Origin: Thermoclostridium sp.
GTDB taxonomy: Bacteria; Bacillota; Clostridia; DSM-8532
DNA: 45,845 nt
Reading direction: 5' to 3'
NCBI GenBank assembly: GCA_017995215.1
Contig: JAGOJH010000014.1
Location: 1-45,845 of the forward strand
The notes beneath the pieces were generated by a model. The model searched no databases. It was not told the origin of the DNA and saw nothing but the letters and a program-made list of their open reading frames with translations. This document shows positions 7,759 to 16,803 of the stretch, piece by piece; position 1 is the first letter of the stretch, and each line of letters begins with the position of its first letter. The position numbers were made by a program, and so were the translations under genes.

Positions 7759-8757
7759 TTACGTTTTAGGCTGTAAACCATGGGAATAAAGCTTTTGTAT
7801 AATGCTGATTACCTTGGCTCCTTCAATGCCGTTAGGCGCAAAAGGAACACCTCTGGCCAGGCAATCATAGAAATTCATGATCAAATTTTTATGGCCCGTT
7901 CCCCAGTAGGTTTTATATTCAGTTGGTGGAATATCTTTGAACACCTCAGTATTGCCATCTTTCCAGCTTACAGTCAGCTCTCCGTTTTGAACCATGCTGC
8001 CCTGCTCACATGAAACCTCAAGGTATACCGGTGCATTGGAAACATAAGCGTTTGAAGCATAAAACAACGCCCGGGCGCCTGAACGAAATTGCAGTATTGC
8101 TTCTGCGGTATCTTCTGTTTCAATAAACTCAGAAAAACAGTGGTTTGCTATGGTTCCTTTTACACTATCAACATCCCCCAGCAGCCAAACAAGCAAATCG
8201 AGAGTATGGATAGCCTGATTCATCAGAAGGCTTCCGCCCTCCTTTGCCCAGGTTCCGCGCCAGGAGCTCTTCTGATAATAATCCCCGCTCCGTTCCCATG
8301 TAACAAAAGCTCTGGCTCCCAAAACACGCCCGATCCTTTTGCTATCAATCAGTTCTTTCATAGTCAGCGAGGTAGTATGATACCTGTTTTGCAGGCATAC
8401 ACCAAGGCTGTAGCCGGTTACTCGGGAAATTTCGTTCAGCTCATCGCATTCGTTCAGGTTCAGACACATGGGCTTTTCAGTTAAAACATGCTTACCTGCC
8501 TGCATCAGTTCTTTTGCCATAGGAGCATGAAGGAAGTGAGGCGTACACAGATGGACAGCCTGTATATCGGGATTCTTCACAATGTCGGTATAGTTTGTTG
8601 TATATGAGCAATCGTATTTTTGCGCTGCCAGCTGGGCCTTACTCTCATCAATATCAGCAACCATCTGCAATTGAACCCTTTCCAACCCCCTGATTGCATT
8701 AGCATGAACCGGAAATATTGAACCGCAGCCAATGATGGCCACACCTGTTTTTTTCAT
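7759..8757 (-). CDS. Gfo/Idh/MocA family oxidoreductase
   Basis: The 332-residue protein has an N-terminal Rossmann domain (GVAIIGCGSIFPVHANAI) and the family's EKPMCLN motif near residue 95, which contains the catalytic Lys that follows Glu. A C-terminal alpha/beta substrate domain follows, with the expected conserved His in NQAIHTLDLL. Members are NAD(P)-dependent dehydrogenases of sugars, inositols and pseudo-sugars. AAAGGA lies 9 nt before the ATG. It is the third gene of a minus-strand operon, 21 bp after a second dehydrogenase of the same family and downstream of a sugar isomerase-like gene. The substrate is unknown; the operon suggests a rare sugar or sugar acid. Confidence 0.88.
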   Translation of the reverse strand: MKKTGVAIIGCGSIFPVHANAIRGLERVQLQMVADIDESKAQLAAQKYDCSYTTNYTDIVKNPDIQAVHLCTPHFLHAPMAKELMQAGKHVLTEKPMCLNLNECDELNEISRVTGYSLGVCLQNRYHTTSLTMKELIDSKRIGRVLGARAFVTWERSGDYYQKSSWRGTWAKEGGSLLMNQAIHTLDLLVWLLGDVDSVKGTIANHCFSEFIETEDTAEAILQFRSGARALFYASNAYVSNAPVYLEVSCEQGSMVQNGELTVSWKDGNTEVFKDIPPTEYKTYWGTGHKNLIMNFYDCLARGVPFAPNGIEGAKVISIIQKLYSHGLQPKT

Positions 8758-8778
8758 ACAGAATGTCCTTTCAAGAAA

Positions 8779-9933
8779 TCAATGTGTGCCGGATACATCA
8801 AGAACAACATCTTTTGCGCTCTTTTTATAGGCTGATGCGTCAACCCGTTCCTTTAGTTTTTTATAAAACAGGTCCTCCTCTACAGGGATGTCCACCCAAT
8901 CGTTGATCCAACAAGACAGATGCATGGCGTTGGAAATCTGCAGGCCGTTAATGCCTTCCACACCCGGAGCTAATAATTCCGTGCCCGTCAAAATTGCATT
9001 CACAAAATTCTGGGTAATTTCCCTGTGCTGGCCGCCGGAACCCGGTGCTACAGGAATTTCACATCTCCAGCTTTCGGGTTTTCCAAAACCACCCTTAAAC
9101 TCACGATTAAACTGCCTTTCGGGCGTTCTGAGCCTGTAAAACTCCATAGTGTCATTCTCAATGACAACCTTGCCTTTATCTCCCAACACCTCAAGGCGAT
9201 TGGTTTCGGGGGTCATTGCCGTGGAGGTGATAAACACGCCTGTTGCGCCGTTCTCATACTCCATATAAGCGGTTACTTCGTCCTCAACCTCGATATTGTG
9301 ATACTTTCCAAAGGAGCAAAAGGCACGAACACGCTTCGGCATGCCACAGATCCACTGCCACAAATCCAACTGGTGCGGATCCTGGTTCAGCAACACGCCC
9401 CCGCCCTCTCCGGCCCAGGTTGCCCTCCAGCCGCCCGAATCAAAATAACTTTGCGGGCGGTACCAGTCGATGATCCAATTGACTCTTTTCAAAACGCCCA
9501 GTTCATCGGTTTGAACCAGCTCTCTCAGCTTTTGATACAGTGGGTTTGTCCTTTGATTATACATGATACTAAAAACCCTGCCCGACTTCTCTGCTTCCCG
9601 GTTCATTTCCTGTACCTGTTTGGTATATACGCCGGCTGGTTTTTCGATGAGGGTGTGAATACCTCTGCGCAGGGCTTGAATCGCAAGGGGCGGATGATCA
9701 TAATGCGGTGTGGCGATCAGCACGGCGTCAACTTCATTACTGTTCAGCAAGGATTCCATATCCCCAAACAGTTTAACGGATGGATACTTCTGCTTTGCTA
9801 TTTCCAGCTTTTCCGGGTTGATATCACACAGAGCTTCCACCGATGCCCCTGCAACTTCTCCACTGCTCAGGTATTTCATATGCCCCGAGCCCATATTTCC
9901 AAAACCCACAATGCCAATACGAACCTTATCCAA
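8779..9933 (-). CDS. Gfo/Idh/MocA family oxidoreductase
   Basis: This 384-residue protein has the Rossmann motif GIVGFGNMGSGHMKYL, the EKPAGVY catalytic motif near residue 98 and the substrate-domain signature LLNQDPHQLDLWQW. It is longer than its 332-residue neighbour because of insertions in the C-terminal domain. It starts with TTG: GAGGAGG lies 7 nt before TTG at 9931-9933 and no ATG is suitably placed. It is the second gene of the operon, 77 bp after the TIM-barrel isomerase gene. In known clusters, two such dehydrogenases with an isomerase carry out oxidation, isomerisation and reduction of a sugar, but the pathway here is inferred only. Confidence 0.88.
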   Translation of the reverse strand: MDKVRIGIVGFGNMGSGHMKYLSSGEVAGASVEALCDINPEKLEIAKQKYPSVKLFGDMESLLNSNEVDAVLIATPHYDHPPLAIQALRRGIHTLIEKPAGVYTKQVQEMNREAEKSGRVFSIMYNQRTNPLYQKLRELVQTDELGVLKRVNWIIDWYRPQSYFDSGGWRATWAGEGGGVLLNQDPHQLDLWQWICGMPKRVRAFCSFGKYHNIEVEDEVTAYMEYENGATGVFITSTAMTPETNRLEVLGDKGKVVIENDTMEFYRLRTPERQFNREFKGGFGKPESWRCEIPVAPGSGGQHREITQNFVNAILTGTELLAPGVEGINGLQISNAMHLSCWINDWVDIPVEEDLFYKKLKERVDASAYKKSAKDVVLDVSGTH

Positions 9934-10010
9934 GATGAGTCCTCCTCAAACAACTTCCTGTTCCCTTCATTATTGATTCATACACCAATAGGATTAATAC
10001 TGGCTTTCTG

Positions 10011-10880
10011 CTATAGTTCGCCGTGAACCAACTCCCGCAGAATGTTCCGAAGCGCCCGGGCTGCCACTTCAAATTTACCCTGTCCGCTTTCTTCGAGGTT
10101 GCTGGTATCCACAGCATTTTGCAACTGGCTGAAGCCTTCGAATGAACCCAGATGAGGCTCAAGCGACAGAACCATTTCCCCTTCCACATTCACATTGATA
10201 TCAGACAGAATTTCAAGTAGCCTTCCATCTCCCATACCTGCGGGAACAACCCTCCCGCTGCCGACCAGAGCGTCCTTGATATGCATGTAGGCAATATGCT
10301 TTTTTAATAAATGATAGGCTTCCGGGTATGTTTCTACATTACACTGGATGAAATTTGCCGGATCAAAAACAGCCCGGACGTAATCGGTATTCATGGCTTC
10401 GATAATCTCGAGGCATCGTTCGGCAGTGTCTCCATAAATACCCTTTTCATTTTCATGGGCAAGTACTATCCCGGCACCTTTTGCGCAGGATGTGAAAGCG
10501 CTCCAGCGTTCAAGCACTTCGTCCCGGTAGCCTTCAGAGTTTTCGTCTTTCGGAATGTAAAAGCTGAACATGCGTATATATTGAGCATCCAGTAACTTTG
10601 CGAGCTCCAGGGTATGTTTGAACAGCTCGAGATGGGGACCGAAGGGATCGGTAATCCCAATTTTCCCAATGGGAGAGCCGATTGCAGACACTGAAATTCC
10701 GGAAGCATCAAGCTGCTTTTTTATTTCCTTCATCTCCGCCAGGGAATAATCCACAGAATTCTTCCCATAAAGAAACCGCATCTCTATCCGGTCGATGTTT
10801 AGCTTTTTTAGTCCACTAATCTGCACCGGAAGCTCCCTGTCTATTTCATCTGCAAAACCGCTTAAAACAAAATTTGCCAT
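10011..10880 (-). CDS. Sugar phosphate isomerase/epimerase (xylose-isomerase-like TIM barrel)
   Basis: The roughly 289-residue protein fits the AP-endonuclease-2/xylose-isomerase-like TIM barrel. Candidate metal ligands and active-site residues are spaced as expected: Glu in AHENEKG, Asp in VFDPANF, His in YMHIKDA and Glu in LSLEPHL. Relatives include inosose dehydratases, tagatose and psicose epimerases and hydroxypyruvate isomerases. The internal ATG before ANFVLSGFADEI is chosen as it matches the family N terminus; another ATG lies six codons upstream at 10898, and neither has a strong ribosome site. It is the first gene of the operon, with a divergent AraC-type regulator 128 bp away that probably controls it. 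Confidence 0.82.
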   Translation of the reverse strand: MANFVLSGFADEIDRELPVQISGLKKLNIDRIEMRFLYGKNSVDYSLAEMKEIKKQLDASGISVSAIGSPIGKIGITDPFGPHLELFKHTLELAKLLDAQYIRMFSFYIPKDENSEGYRDEVLERWSAFTSCAKGAGIVLAHENEKGIYGDTAERCLEIIEAMNTDYVRAVFDPANFIQCNVETYPEAYHLLKKHIAYMHIKDALVGSGRVVPAGMGDGRLLEILSDINVNVEGEMVLSLEPHLGSFEGFSQLQNAVDTSNLEESGQGKFEVAARALRNILRELVHGEL

Positions 10881-10922
10881 AAACTCACCAAACTCCATTC
10901 ATTTCACTTTACCTTGCTTGAT

Positions 10923-10945
10923 CTATATTGTAAAATAAAATATAG
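10923..10945. promoter_or_regulatory. AT-rich inverted repeat in divergent control region
   Basis: CTATATT (10923-10929) and AATATAG (10939-10945) form a 7-bp inverted repeat between the isomerase gene and the divergent AraC-type gene. It could be an operator, but the region is so AT-rich that chance is a real alternative. Confidence 0.25.
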
Positions 10946-11008
10946 CCATATAAATAGCATTCATTCGTTAAAACATTGCAAATTTGATCACTGTTTGGAG
11001 GTTTTTTG

Positions 11009-11851
11009 ATGTTGTCAGAGCTATGGGATAAAGGTTTTTCCATTGTCAGGAATGTCACCGAATGCCCGATGGATTCTGTGAAAATGGATTTTCACCTCCA
11101 CGACAACTATGAAATTTACCTTTTCCTGTCCGGAGGAATTCGTTACTTTATTGAAAAAAGCTCTTATGTTCTGGTACCGGGGGACATCCTCCTGATGCGC
11201 CCTGGTGAAATACACAAGGCTGCATTTACCACCAATGAAACTTACGAGCGGATTGTATGTAATTTCTCGATGGAGATTGGCAAATTGTTTTCCACCCCTG
11301 AGGTTTCATTGTTTTATTGTTATCACAACCGCCCCCATGGTGAAAAAAACCGTCTGAACAGCACTGACAATGAAAAAACCGAACTGATTACTCTGTTTGA
11401 AAAAATGATTATCTTGAATACATACCATCAGCCCTGGAACATTCAGCTGATGATTGCGGGTTTTTTGGAAGCCATGGTGAAAATAAACCGTGTTTTTGCT
11501 GACGAAACCCGTCATAGTGTCAATCACCTGCAGCATCGCAAGCTCAATCCAATTCTGGATTTCATCGACGCCAACCTGGAGGGCAATCTGTCGCTGGAAA
11601 CGCTGGAAAAGAAGTTTTTTATCACCGGATCTTACCTTTGCCAGATTTTCAAGCAGACCACAGGCTCGACGCTGCATGAATACATTATTTATAAAAGAAT
11701 TTCACGCGCCAAGCAACTTCTGCTGAAGGGAGACAGTGCAGCAAATGCAGCTTTCAAATGCGGGTTTTCTGATTACTCCAGTTTTGTCCGGGCGTTCCGC
11801 AAGGTTACCGGTTATTCTCCCAGGGAGTATATGAAACAAGCCCTGGCGTAG
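11009..11851 (+). CDS. AraC-family transcriptional regulator
   Basis: The 280-residue protein has an N-terminal cupin-like sensor domain (HLHDNYEIYLFLSGGIRYFI, then LVPGDILLMRPGEIHKA) and a C-terminal pair of AraC helix-turn-helix motifs (about residues 185-278). The second motif ends in the family signature AAFKCGFSDYSSFVRAFRK followed by TGYSPREY. GGAGG lies 7 nt before the ATG at 11009; a TTG directly in front is less likely. It is divergent from the isomerase-dehydrogenase operon and is the natural candidate to activate it on sensing the substrate. Class and DNA-binding role are firm; the ligand is unknown. Confidence 0.9.
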   Translation: MLSELWDKGFSIVRNVTECPMDSVKMDFHLHDNYEIYLFLSGGIRYFIEKSSYVLVPGDILLMRPGEIHKAAFTTNETYERIVCNFSMEIGKLFSTPEVSLFYCYHNRPHGEKNRLNSTDNEKTELITLFEKMIILNTYHQPWNIQLMIAGFLEAMVKINRVFADETRHSVNHLQHRKLNPILDFIDANLEGNLSLETLEKKFFITGSYLCQIFKQTTGSTLHEYIIYKRISRAKQLLLKGDSAANAAFKCGFSDYSSFVRAFRKVTGYSPREYMKQALA

Positions 11852-11904
11852 ACAACCACGCTTGTATCAAGCTTTGTCGAATTCGTACGAATATAAGGTT
11901 TTGC

Positions 11905-11932
11905 TTGCCAATAAGGGTTTTTCTGCTATACT
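11905..11932 (+). promoter_or_regulatory. Putative promoter of the D,D-carboxypeptidase gene
   Basis: TTGCCA (11905-11910) and TATACT (11927-11932) are spaced by 16 bp, about 145 bp before the start codon. Both hexamers are one or two bases off the sigma-A consensus. Confidence 0.55.
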
Positions 11933-12079
11933 AAAGATGTAAATGCTGGCATTGGATTCTGGAAATCGACGTTCCTGATAACTGCAAAACACCAGGTTTT
12001 TGCTTTATTTCGCTTACGAATAGCTTAATCAGAATTAATTTTCAGCATATCTGTTTGATCTGAAAAAGGAGTGTCTGTC

Positions 12080-13396
12080 ATGTCTGGAGCAAAACAAAAG
12101 ATAAGTATTGTGATGATCCTCTCCCTGTTGCTTCTCTTCCCGTGTACAGTCAGTTTTGGTCAGGAGTTGATATTGTCCGAGCCTGCTGCAATTCTCGTTG
12201 AAATGAAAAGCGGTCAGGTTCTTTATGAAAAAGGCGCTGATATAAAGTGGTCTCCGGCCAGTACTACGAAGCTCATGACTGCATTGGTTGCCATGGAAAA
12301 CGCAGCCCTGGATAAACCGATGAAGGCCTCACTGAAGGCGATCCGTGCTATTCCGCCCGACTTTAGCCTTGCAGGAATCCAACCGGATGAGATCATGACA
12401 TTAAGCGATCTTTTGCACTTTTGCCTGATCATATCAGCAAATGAGTCCTCAAACATTATTGCAGAAAATGTCTCTCCCACTGGCGATATTGACGGCTTTG
12501 TGGCGATGATGAACCAAAAAGCCCAGCAGCTTGGGCTGCAAAACACACATTATACAAACACCTTTGGGCTGGACCATGAAAACCATTATACCACAGCAAG
12601 GGATCTGTCCATCATAGCCAGAAGTGCAATGCAAATCCCCGCTTTCCGGGAAATCGTTATCAAGAAAACAGTGCCGCTGCCCGAAACAAACCTGAAAAAA
12701 CCCGATGACTGGGACACATGGCATATTGAATCAACCAATCAGCTGCTGGGCAGCGTTTCAGAGTATTACACCCAGGTAACCGGCGTGAAAACCGGCTTTA
12801 CCAGCACTGCCGGCCGGTGTCTGGTGTTTTCTGCAGTGAACGATGAGGGGCTTGAATTACTGGGTGTCATTCTTGGGGCACAGAACAATGAAATTCTGTT
12901 CAAGGAATCCAAAGAGCTCCTGGAATACGGCTACAAAAACTATCAGTATCAGACACTTATATCCTCAGGTGTGTTTTTTGGCAGATATGATGTTGTAGAT
13001 TCTATGGACAACATCCCAGTAGAGGTTAACACTCTTGGGGAAGTGACATACCTTCTGCCAACTTCTGCCGAGCGACTGGCTGCAGAGCTTACTGTCGAGG
13101 AAACGCTGAACACACCTTTTACAGCACCGATTCATAAGGGACAAATTCTTGGGACAAAGACATGGATATATCAGGGGCAGCAAATTGGCACCATTCAGCT
13201 GGTTGCTATGAATGATATTGAAAAAACGCTGACAGCGAAAATCCGTGACAGATTCCGAGAAATCGTGAAGGATCAGCTTCTTCGAAACATTTTAATCATC
13301 AGTGTAATGGTAATTTTTGCGTTTATACTCCTTAGAATCATCCTGCGCAGCGTTTCCCGAAGAAGGAACAACAGTCGCAGGCATTACAGGTTCTAG
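12080..13396 (+). CDS. D-alanyl-D-alanine carboxypeptidase (peptidase S11, DacF/PBP5 type)
   Basis: The 438-residue protein trims the terminal D-Ala from peptidoglycan side chains outside the membrane. It has a signal peptide (about 1-28), the three penicillin-binding motifs STTK (Ser61, Lys64), SAN (119-121) and KTG (237-239), a C-terminal beta domain, and a final membrane helix near 402-422 followed by an Arg-rich tail. The tail resembles DacF/DacB types more than the amphipathic anchor of classical PBP5. AAGGAG precedes ATG 12080 at good spacing; an in-frame GTG at 12071 overlaps that ribosome site. No spore-cortex neighbour genes such as spmA/spmB follow, so a DacB role is not supported. 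Confidence 0.92.
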   Translation: MSGAKQKISIVMILSLLLLFPCTVSFGQELILSEPAAILVEMKSGQVLYEKGADIKWSPASTTKLMTALVAMENAALDKPMKASLKAIRAIPPDFSLAGIQPDEIMTLSDLLHFCLIISANESSNIIAENVSPTGDIDGFVAMMNQKAQQLGLQNTHYTNTFGLDHENHYTTARDLSIIARSAMQIPAFREIVIKKTVPLPETNLKKPDDWDTWHIESTNQLLGSVSEYYTQVTGVKTGFTSTAGRCLVFSAVNDEGLELLGVILGAQNNEILFKESKELLEYGYKNYQYQTLISSGVFFGRYDVVDSMDNIPVEVNTLGEVTYLLPTSAERLAAELTVEETLNTPFTAPIHKGQILGTKTWIYQGQQIGTIQLVAMNDIEKTLTAKIRDRFREIVKDQLLRNILIISVMVIFAFILLRIILRSVSRRRNNSRRHYRF

Positions 13397-13620
13397 GCCC
13401 CGGTTATCGCCAGTGGTACATCTGTAGGTGCGGGAACCATTACATCTTTCAGCATCATATTAATCTCGTATTTCTGCCTGTGATACATAGAGTTGAAAAT
13501 AGCTTGTTGAATCGTTATTTTTTCAGGCTTCTACATGTCGATATCAAAAAATGGAGAAAACAGGACAATGTTCAAGATCTGCGTGTTTGGGTTCCCAAAT
13601 TGGATGATAACACTTCATAA
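13336..13620 (+). pseudogene. Possible decayed zinc-ribbon-like reading frame
   Basis: A frame with no stop from 13336 to a TAA at 13618-13620 overlaps the end of the carboxypeptidase gene in a different frame. It reads YICRCGNHYIFQHHINLVF and then LPVIH, reminiscent of small zinc-ribbon proteins whose CxC/CGN motif is followed by an aromatic and hydrophobic strand. No ATG, GTG or TTG start with a ribosome site is present and the second Cys pair of a ribbon is missing. It is either a gene remnant or a chance open frame of about 94 codons. The rest of the 340-bp gap to the transporter holds the transporter promoter. Confidence 0.25.
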
Positions 13621-13646
13621 ATGATAAAATTCCACCAAATCAGGCT

Positions 13647-13675
13647 TTGACAACCCTGTACCAAAGTGCTAAACT
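13647..13675 (+). promoter_or_regulatory. Promoter of the SulP transporter gene
   Basis: TTGACA (13647-13652) and TAAACT (13670-13675) are spaced by 17 bp, 63 bp before the start codon. The -35 element is perfect; the -10 is one or two bases off consensus. Confidence 0.7.
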
Positions 13676-13737
13676 TCACTGGTTGTGCATGTCTAAAGGC
13701 ACTTGATACTTTTTCATCTATACCTGGGGGTTGCACC

Positions 13738-15426
13738 ATGTTTAAGCCAAAACTTTTTACAACGCTGAAGGGATATACTTTCAGCCAGTTTACCAGCGAT
13801 TTGACAGCCGGACTCATTGTGGGTATTATTGCATTGCCGTTGTCCATTGCTTTAGCCATCGCTTCGGGGGTATCTCCGGAAAAGGGCCTGATAACGGCAT
13901 GTGTCGCGGGTTTCTTTATTTCATTCCTTGGTGGAAGCAGTGTTCAGATTGGAGGCCCAACCGGCGCTTTTGTTATCATCATATACAACATAATCGCCCA
14001 GTATGGCCTCAGAGGCCTTACACTGGCAACGATCATGGCCGGAGTGTTCCTTGTCATCATGGGCTTTTTAAAACTGGGAAGCTATATCAAGTTCATACCC
14101 TGGCCCATCACTACCGGTTTCACCAGCGGTATCGCCATCGTTATTCTATCCACGCAGCTGAAGGATTTTACCGGCATTGTCACCGACCATGACCCTTCGG
14201 AATTCCTTGAAAAGCTTGCAAATCTTTGGGAGTATAAGCATACCATTTATCTTCCATCTCTTCTCATCGGGATAGGTGCGTTTCTGCTGATCTATTTCTG
14301 GCCGAAAAAAATTAAGAAAATACCCGGCACATTGGTGGCTATTCTGTTGAGCACCCTTGCAAACAGTCTGTTTCACCTGAATGCCGATACCATCGGAAGC
14401 CGCTTTGGAAATCTGAAAGCCTCTTTTTCCTTGCCGGATTTCACCGGCGTAACAATGCAGGAAATTCAAGCTTTACTTCCCTCTGCATTTACCATTGCCA
14501 TCCTGGCTGGGATTGAATCCCTGCTTTCCGCCGTCGTCGCAGACGGTATGATTGGAGGAAAGCACAGGCCCAATATGGAGTTGATCGCACAGGGTGTAGC
14601 GAATATATTCTCCGCCTTAACGGGTGGTATCGCAGCCACCGGAGCTATTGCAAGAACTGCTGCCAATGTAAAGAACGGCGGACGGACACCCGTTGCCGGA
14701 CTTGTTCATTCCGTAGCGATTCTGGTCATGATGTTCCTGTTCATGCCTTACGCTTCCATGATCCCAATGTCCTGCCTTGCAGCAATATTGATCAATGTAG
14801 CACTTAACATGGGTGAATGGAAGGTATTCATTGAGTTGTTCAAAGCTCCGAAAAGTGATTTCTTTATTTTTCTTCTGACCTTTGTGTTGACCATACTGTT
14901 TGATTTGGTGGTTGCGATTGAGGTTGGCATGGTTTTAGCCGCCATCCTATTTGTGAAACGAATGGCCGATGTTTCGGGCGTCCGTCCTATTTCCGATGAG
15001 ATTACCGACCTGCACGATCCGGATAATCCGATGGAATTGCTGAAGCTTCCCATGCCCGATCAGGTGCAGGTTTACGAGGTGAATGGACCGTTCTTCTTTG
15101 GTGCGGCAACCCGTTTTACTGAAGTCATGGGGCAGATATCGGTTTACCCGAAGGTATTTATTCTGCGCCTTCGACATGTCCCTGCCATAGATGTAACAGG
15201 TTTGAACGCTCTGGAGCAGTTGAAATGGCGGCTTGATAAGAACGGGACGATTTTGCTGCTGTCCGGTGTTCAGGAGCAGCCCGCGAAAGTGCTCGCAAAA
15301 TCCGGTTTTATTGACAGCCTCGGGGCCGAATATGTACATAAACATCTGAACAGTGCGGTAAAGATGGCAAATCAACTGGTGAATCATACGTTTAACGTTG
15401 AAATTGAGGAAAGCGTGTCTGTTTAG
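13738..15426 (+). CDS. SulP-family anion transporter with STAS domain
   Basis: This 562-residue protein is a SulP/SLC26 anion permease. The N-terminal part (about 1-400) has 10-14 membrane segments and the family signature region around residues 55-80 (FLGGSSVQIGGPTGAFVIII). The cytoplasmic C terminus (about 430-545) is a STAS domain (VFILRLRHVPAIDVTGLNAL) like that of anti-sigma-factor antagonists. Substrates in the family include sulfate, bicarbonate, dicarboxylates and chloride; none can be assigned here, and no cys genes or carbonic anhydrase lie nearby. GGGGG lies 7-8 nt before the ATG at 13738; a longer frame from 13666 begins inside the promoter and is rejected. Confidence 0.92.
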   Translation: MFKPKLFTTLKGYTFSQFTSDLTAGLIVGIIALPLSIALAIASGVSPEKGLITACVAGFFISFLGGSSVQIGGPTGAFVIIIYNIIAQYGLRGLTLATIMAGVFLVIMGFLKLGSYIKFIPWPITTGFTSGIAIVILSTQLKDFTGIVTDHDPSEFLEKLANLWEYKHTIYLPSLLIGIGAFLLIYFWPKKIKKIPGTLVAILLSTLANSLFHLNADTIGSRFGNLKASFSLPDFTGVTMQEIQALLPSAFTIAILAGIESLLSAVVADGMIGGKHRPNMELIAQGVANIFSALTGGIAATGAIARTAANVKNGGRTPVAGLVHSVAILVMMFLFMPYASMIPMSCLAAILINVALNMGEWKVFIELFKAPKSDFFIFLLTFVLTILFDLVVAIEVGMVLAAILFVKRMADVSGVRPISDEITDLHDPDNPMELLKLPMPDQVQVYEVNGPFFFGAATRFTEVMGQISVYPKVFILRLRHVPAIDVTGLNALEQLKWRLDKNGTILLLSGVQEQPAKVLAKSGFIDSLGAEYVHKHLNSAVKMANQLVNHTFNVEIEESVSV

Positions 15427-15440
15427 CAGACTTGCTTTTT

Positions 15441-15528
15441 ATTGGAATTTTTATTGGGAGTTTTCCAATGATAGGGTTATCCTCCCCGGGGGAGCGTTCC
15501 AGTAGGTACGCTCCTTTGTTATAACCCT
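15441..15528 (+). terminator. Two hairpins downstream of the SulP gene
   Basis: A 7-bp stem (15441-15447 with 15463-15469) is followed by a two-tier hairpin. Its outer arms AGGGTTAT/ATAACCCT (15473-15480 with 15521-15528) enclose an inner GGAGCGT/ACGCTCC stem (15491-15497 with 15508-15514). A T-rich stretch follows about 10 nt later. Termination of the SulP transcript is the simplest role. Confidence 0.5.
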
Positions 15529-15674
15529 GAATACTGCTTTTTCTTTTCAACTCTTGTCACCTCTGAATATACATGCAATTCTTTATGATTTCCGGATATT
15601 GTACAGTGATACTCATAGCACATGAGAGTCGCCAGATGGTATAATAGAAAAAAATCAAACGAAAGAGAATCAAT

Positions 15675-16727
15675 ATGAGAGCACTCAGCGAAAAATTATT
15701 AAACTGGTACAACAGCAACAAACGGGATTTGCCCTGGAGGCATACATCAGATCCTTATGCCATTCTTGTTTCGGAAATCATGCTGCAACAAACCAGGGTA
15801 GATACGGTTATCTCATACTATCATCAATTTCTCGAACGTTTCCCAACCGCAGCTTCTCTGGCTTTGGCGCAAGAGGACGAAGTACTGAACCTGTGGAAGG
15901 GTCTTGGTTATTACTCCCGTGCCCGAAACCTTCACAAGGCTGCCAAACTAATTCTTCATGAGCATCAGGGCAAGTTCCCTTCGAATTTCGAGCAGGTGCG
16001 AAAACTTCCCGGTGTGGGTGATTATACTGCAGGTGCAGTGATGAGCATTGCTTTCAACCTGCCCTTCCCGGCTGTTGATGGAAATGTATCGCGTGTTATA
16101 ACCAGAATAAACGGAATTGACAGTGATATTGCCCTGCCAGAAACAAAAAGCCTAATCACTGATATTGTAAAGCAGATGATCCCTTCGGAACATTCCGGTG
16201 ATTTTACCCAAACCTTAATGGAGCTTGGCGCGACGGTTTGCTTCCCAACAACTCCATTGTGTGATAAATGTCCTGTTCTATCCGACTGCAGGGCAAATAA
16301 AGAGCAGAAAACCGAACTACTGCCGGTAAAGCAAAAAAAGCAGAAGCCTCAGATACAGAGCTTCTATGCCCTTCTTCTTCTGGACGGGCAGAAGCTGCTG
16401 ATGACGAGAAGTCACCTGGGTACACTGCTGAAAAACCTCTGGGGGGTTCCCCTGATTGAAAGAGAAAGCATTGGTGAGACTCCTGCTGAAAAGCTTCAGA
16501 GACAAATACTTGACAAAACAGGTATCGAAGTGCTATCGTTTCAGGCAATGGGAAAAGTGAAGCATGTATTCACGCACCGCATATGGGAGATGGAGATACT
16601 GTCCTGTTCTGAATGCTCCATCCATGAATTGAAGCAGGAATACCAATGGATTTCTCTTGAGGCGATCGAAGAGCTGCCAATCCCAACCGCTTTTACAAAG
16701 CTGCTCCGGGCTGGAGGGCTTGGATGA
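15675..16727 (+). CDS. mutY: A/G-specific adenine glycosylase
   Basis: MutY removes adenine mispaired with 8-oxoguanine in the GO repair system. The 350-residue length equals that of the E. coli enzyme. Visible features are the catalytic Glu34 in SEIMLQQTRVDTVI, the helix-hairpin-helix LPGVGDYTAGAV (111-122), the essential Asp135 in VDGNVSR, the [4Fe-4S] cluster Cys189-X6-Cys196-X2-Cys199-X5-Cys205, and a C-terminal NUDIX-like domain (about 220-345) that recognises 8-oxoG. GAAAGAG lies about 8 nt before the ATG. A TATAAT at 15640-15645 could be its -10 element, but no -35 match is seen. The gene stands alone between the SulP and GNAT genes. Confidence 0.95.
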   Translation: MRALSEKLLNWYNSNKRDLPWRHTSDPYAILVSEIMLQQTRVDTVISYYHQFLERFPTAASLALAQEDEVLNLWKGLGYYSRARNLHKAAKLILHEHQGKFPSNFEQVRKLPGVGDYTAGAVMSIAFNLPFPAVDGNVSRVITRINGIDSDIALPETKSLITDIVKQMIPSEHSGDFTQTLMELGATVCFPTTPLCDKCPVLSDCRANKEQKTELLPVKQKKQKPQIQSFYALLLLDGQKLLMTRSHLGTLLKNLWGVPLIERESIGETPAEKLQRQILDKTGIEVLSFQAMGKVKHVFTHRIWEMEILSCSECSIHELKQEYQWISLEAIEELPIPTAFTKLLRAGGLG

Positions 16728-16803
16728 TTTCCTATTGGTTCTGAAAACGGTTTTTGTTGCTTTTCCCTCATGATTACTGCTTTTAATAACACAGGAGTTT
16801 GCT

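Noticed and set aside
9025-10026. Long plus-strand open frame (333 codons) antisense to the second dehydrogenase gene
   Set aside because: It lies opposite a gene with clear family motifs, has no ribosome site and no recognisable domain, and is typical of frame shadows of GC-biased coding DNA.
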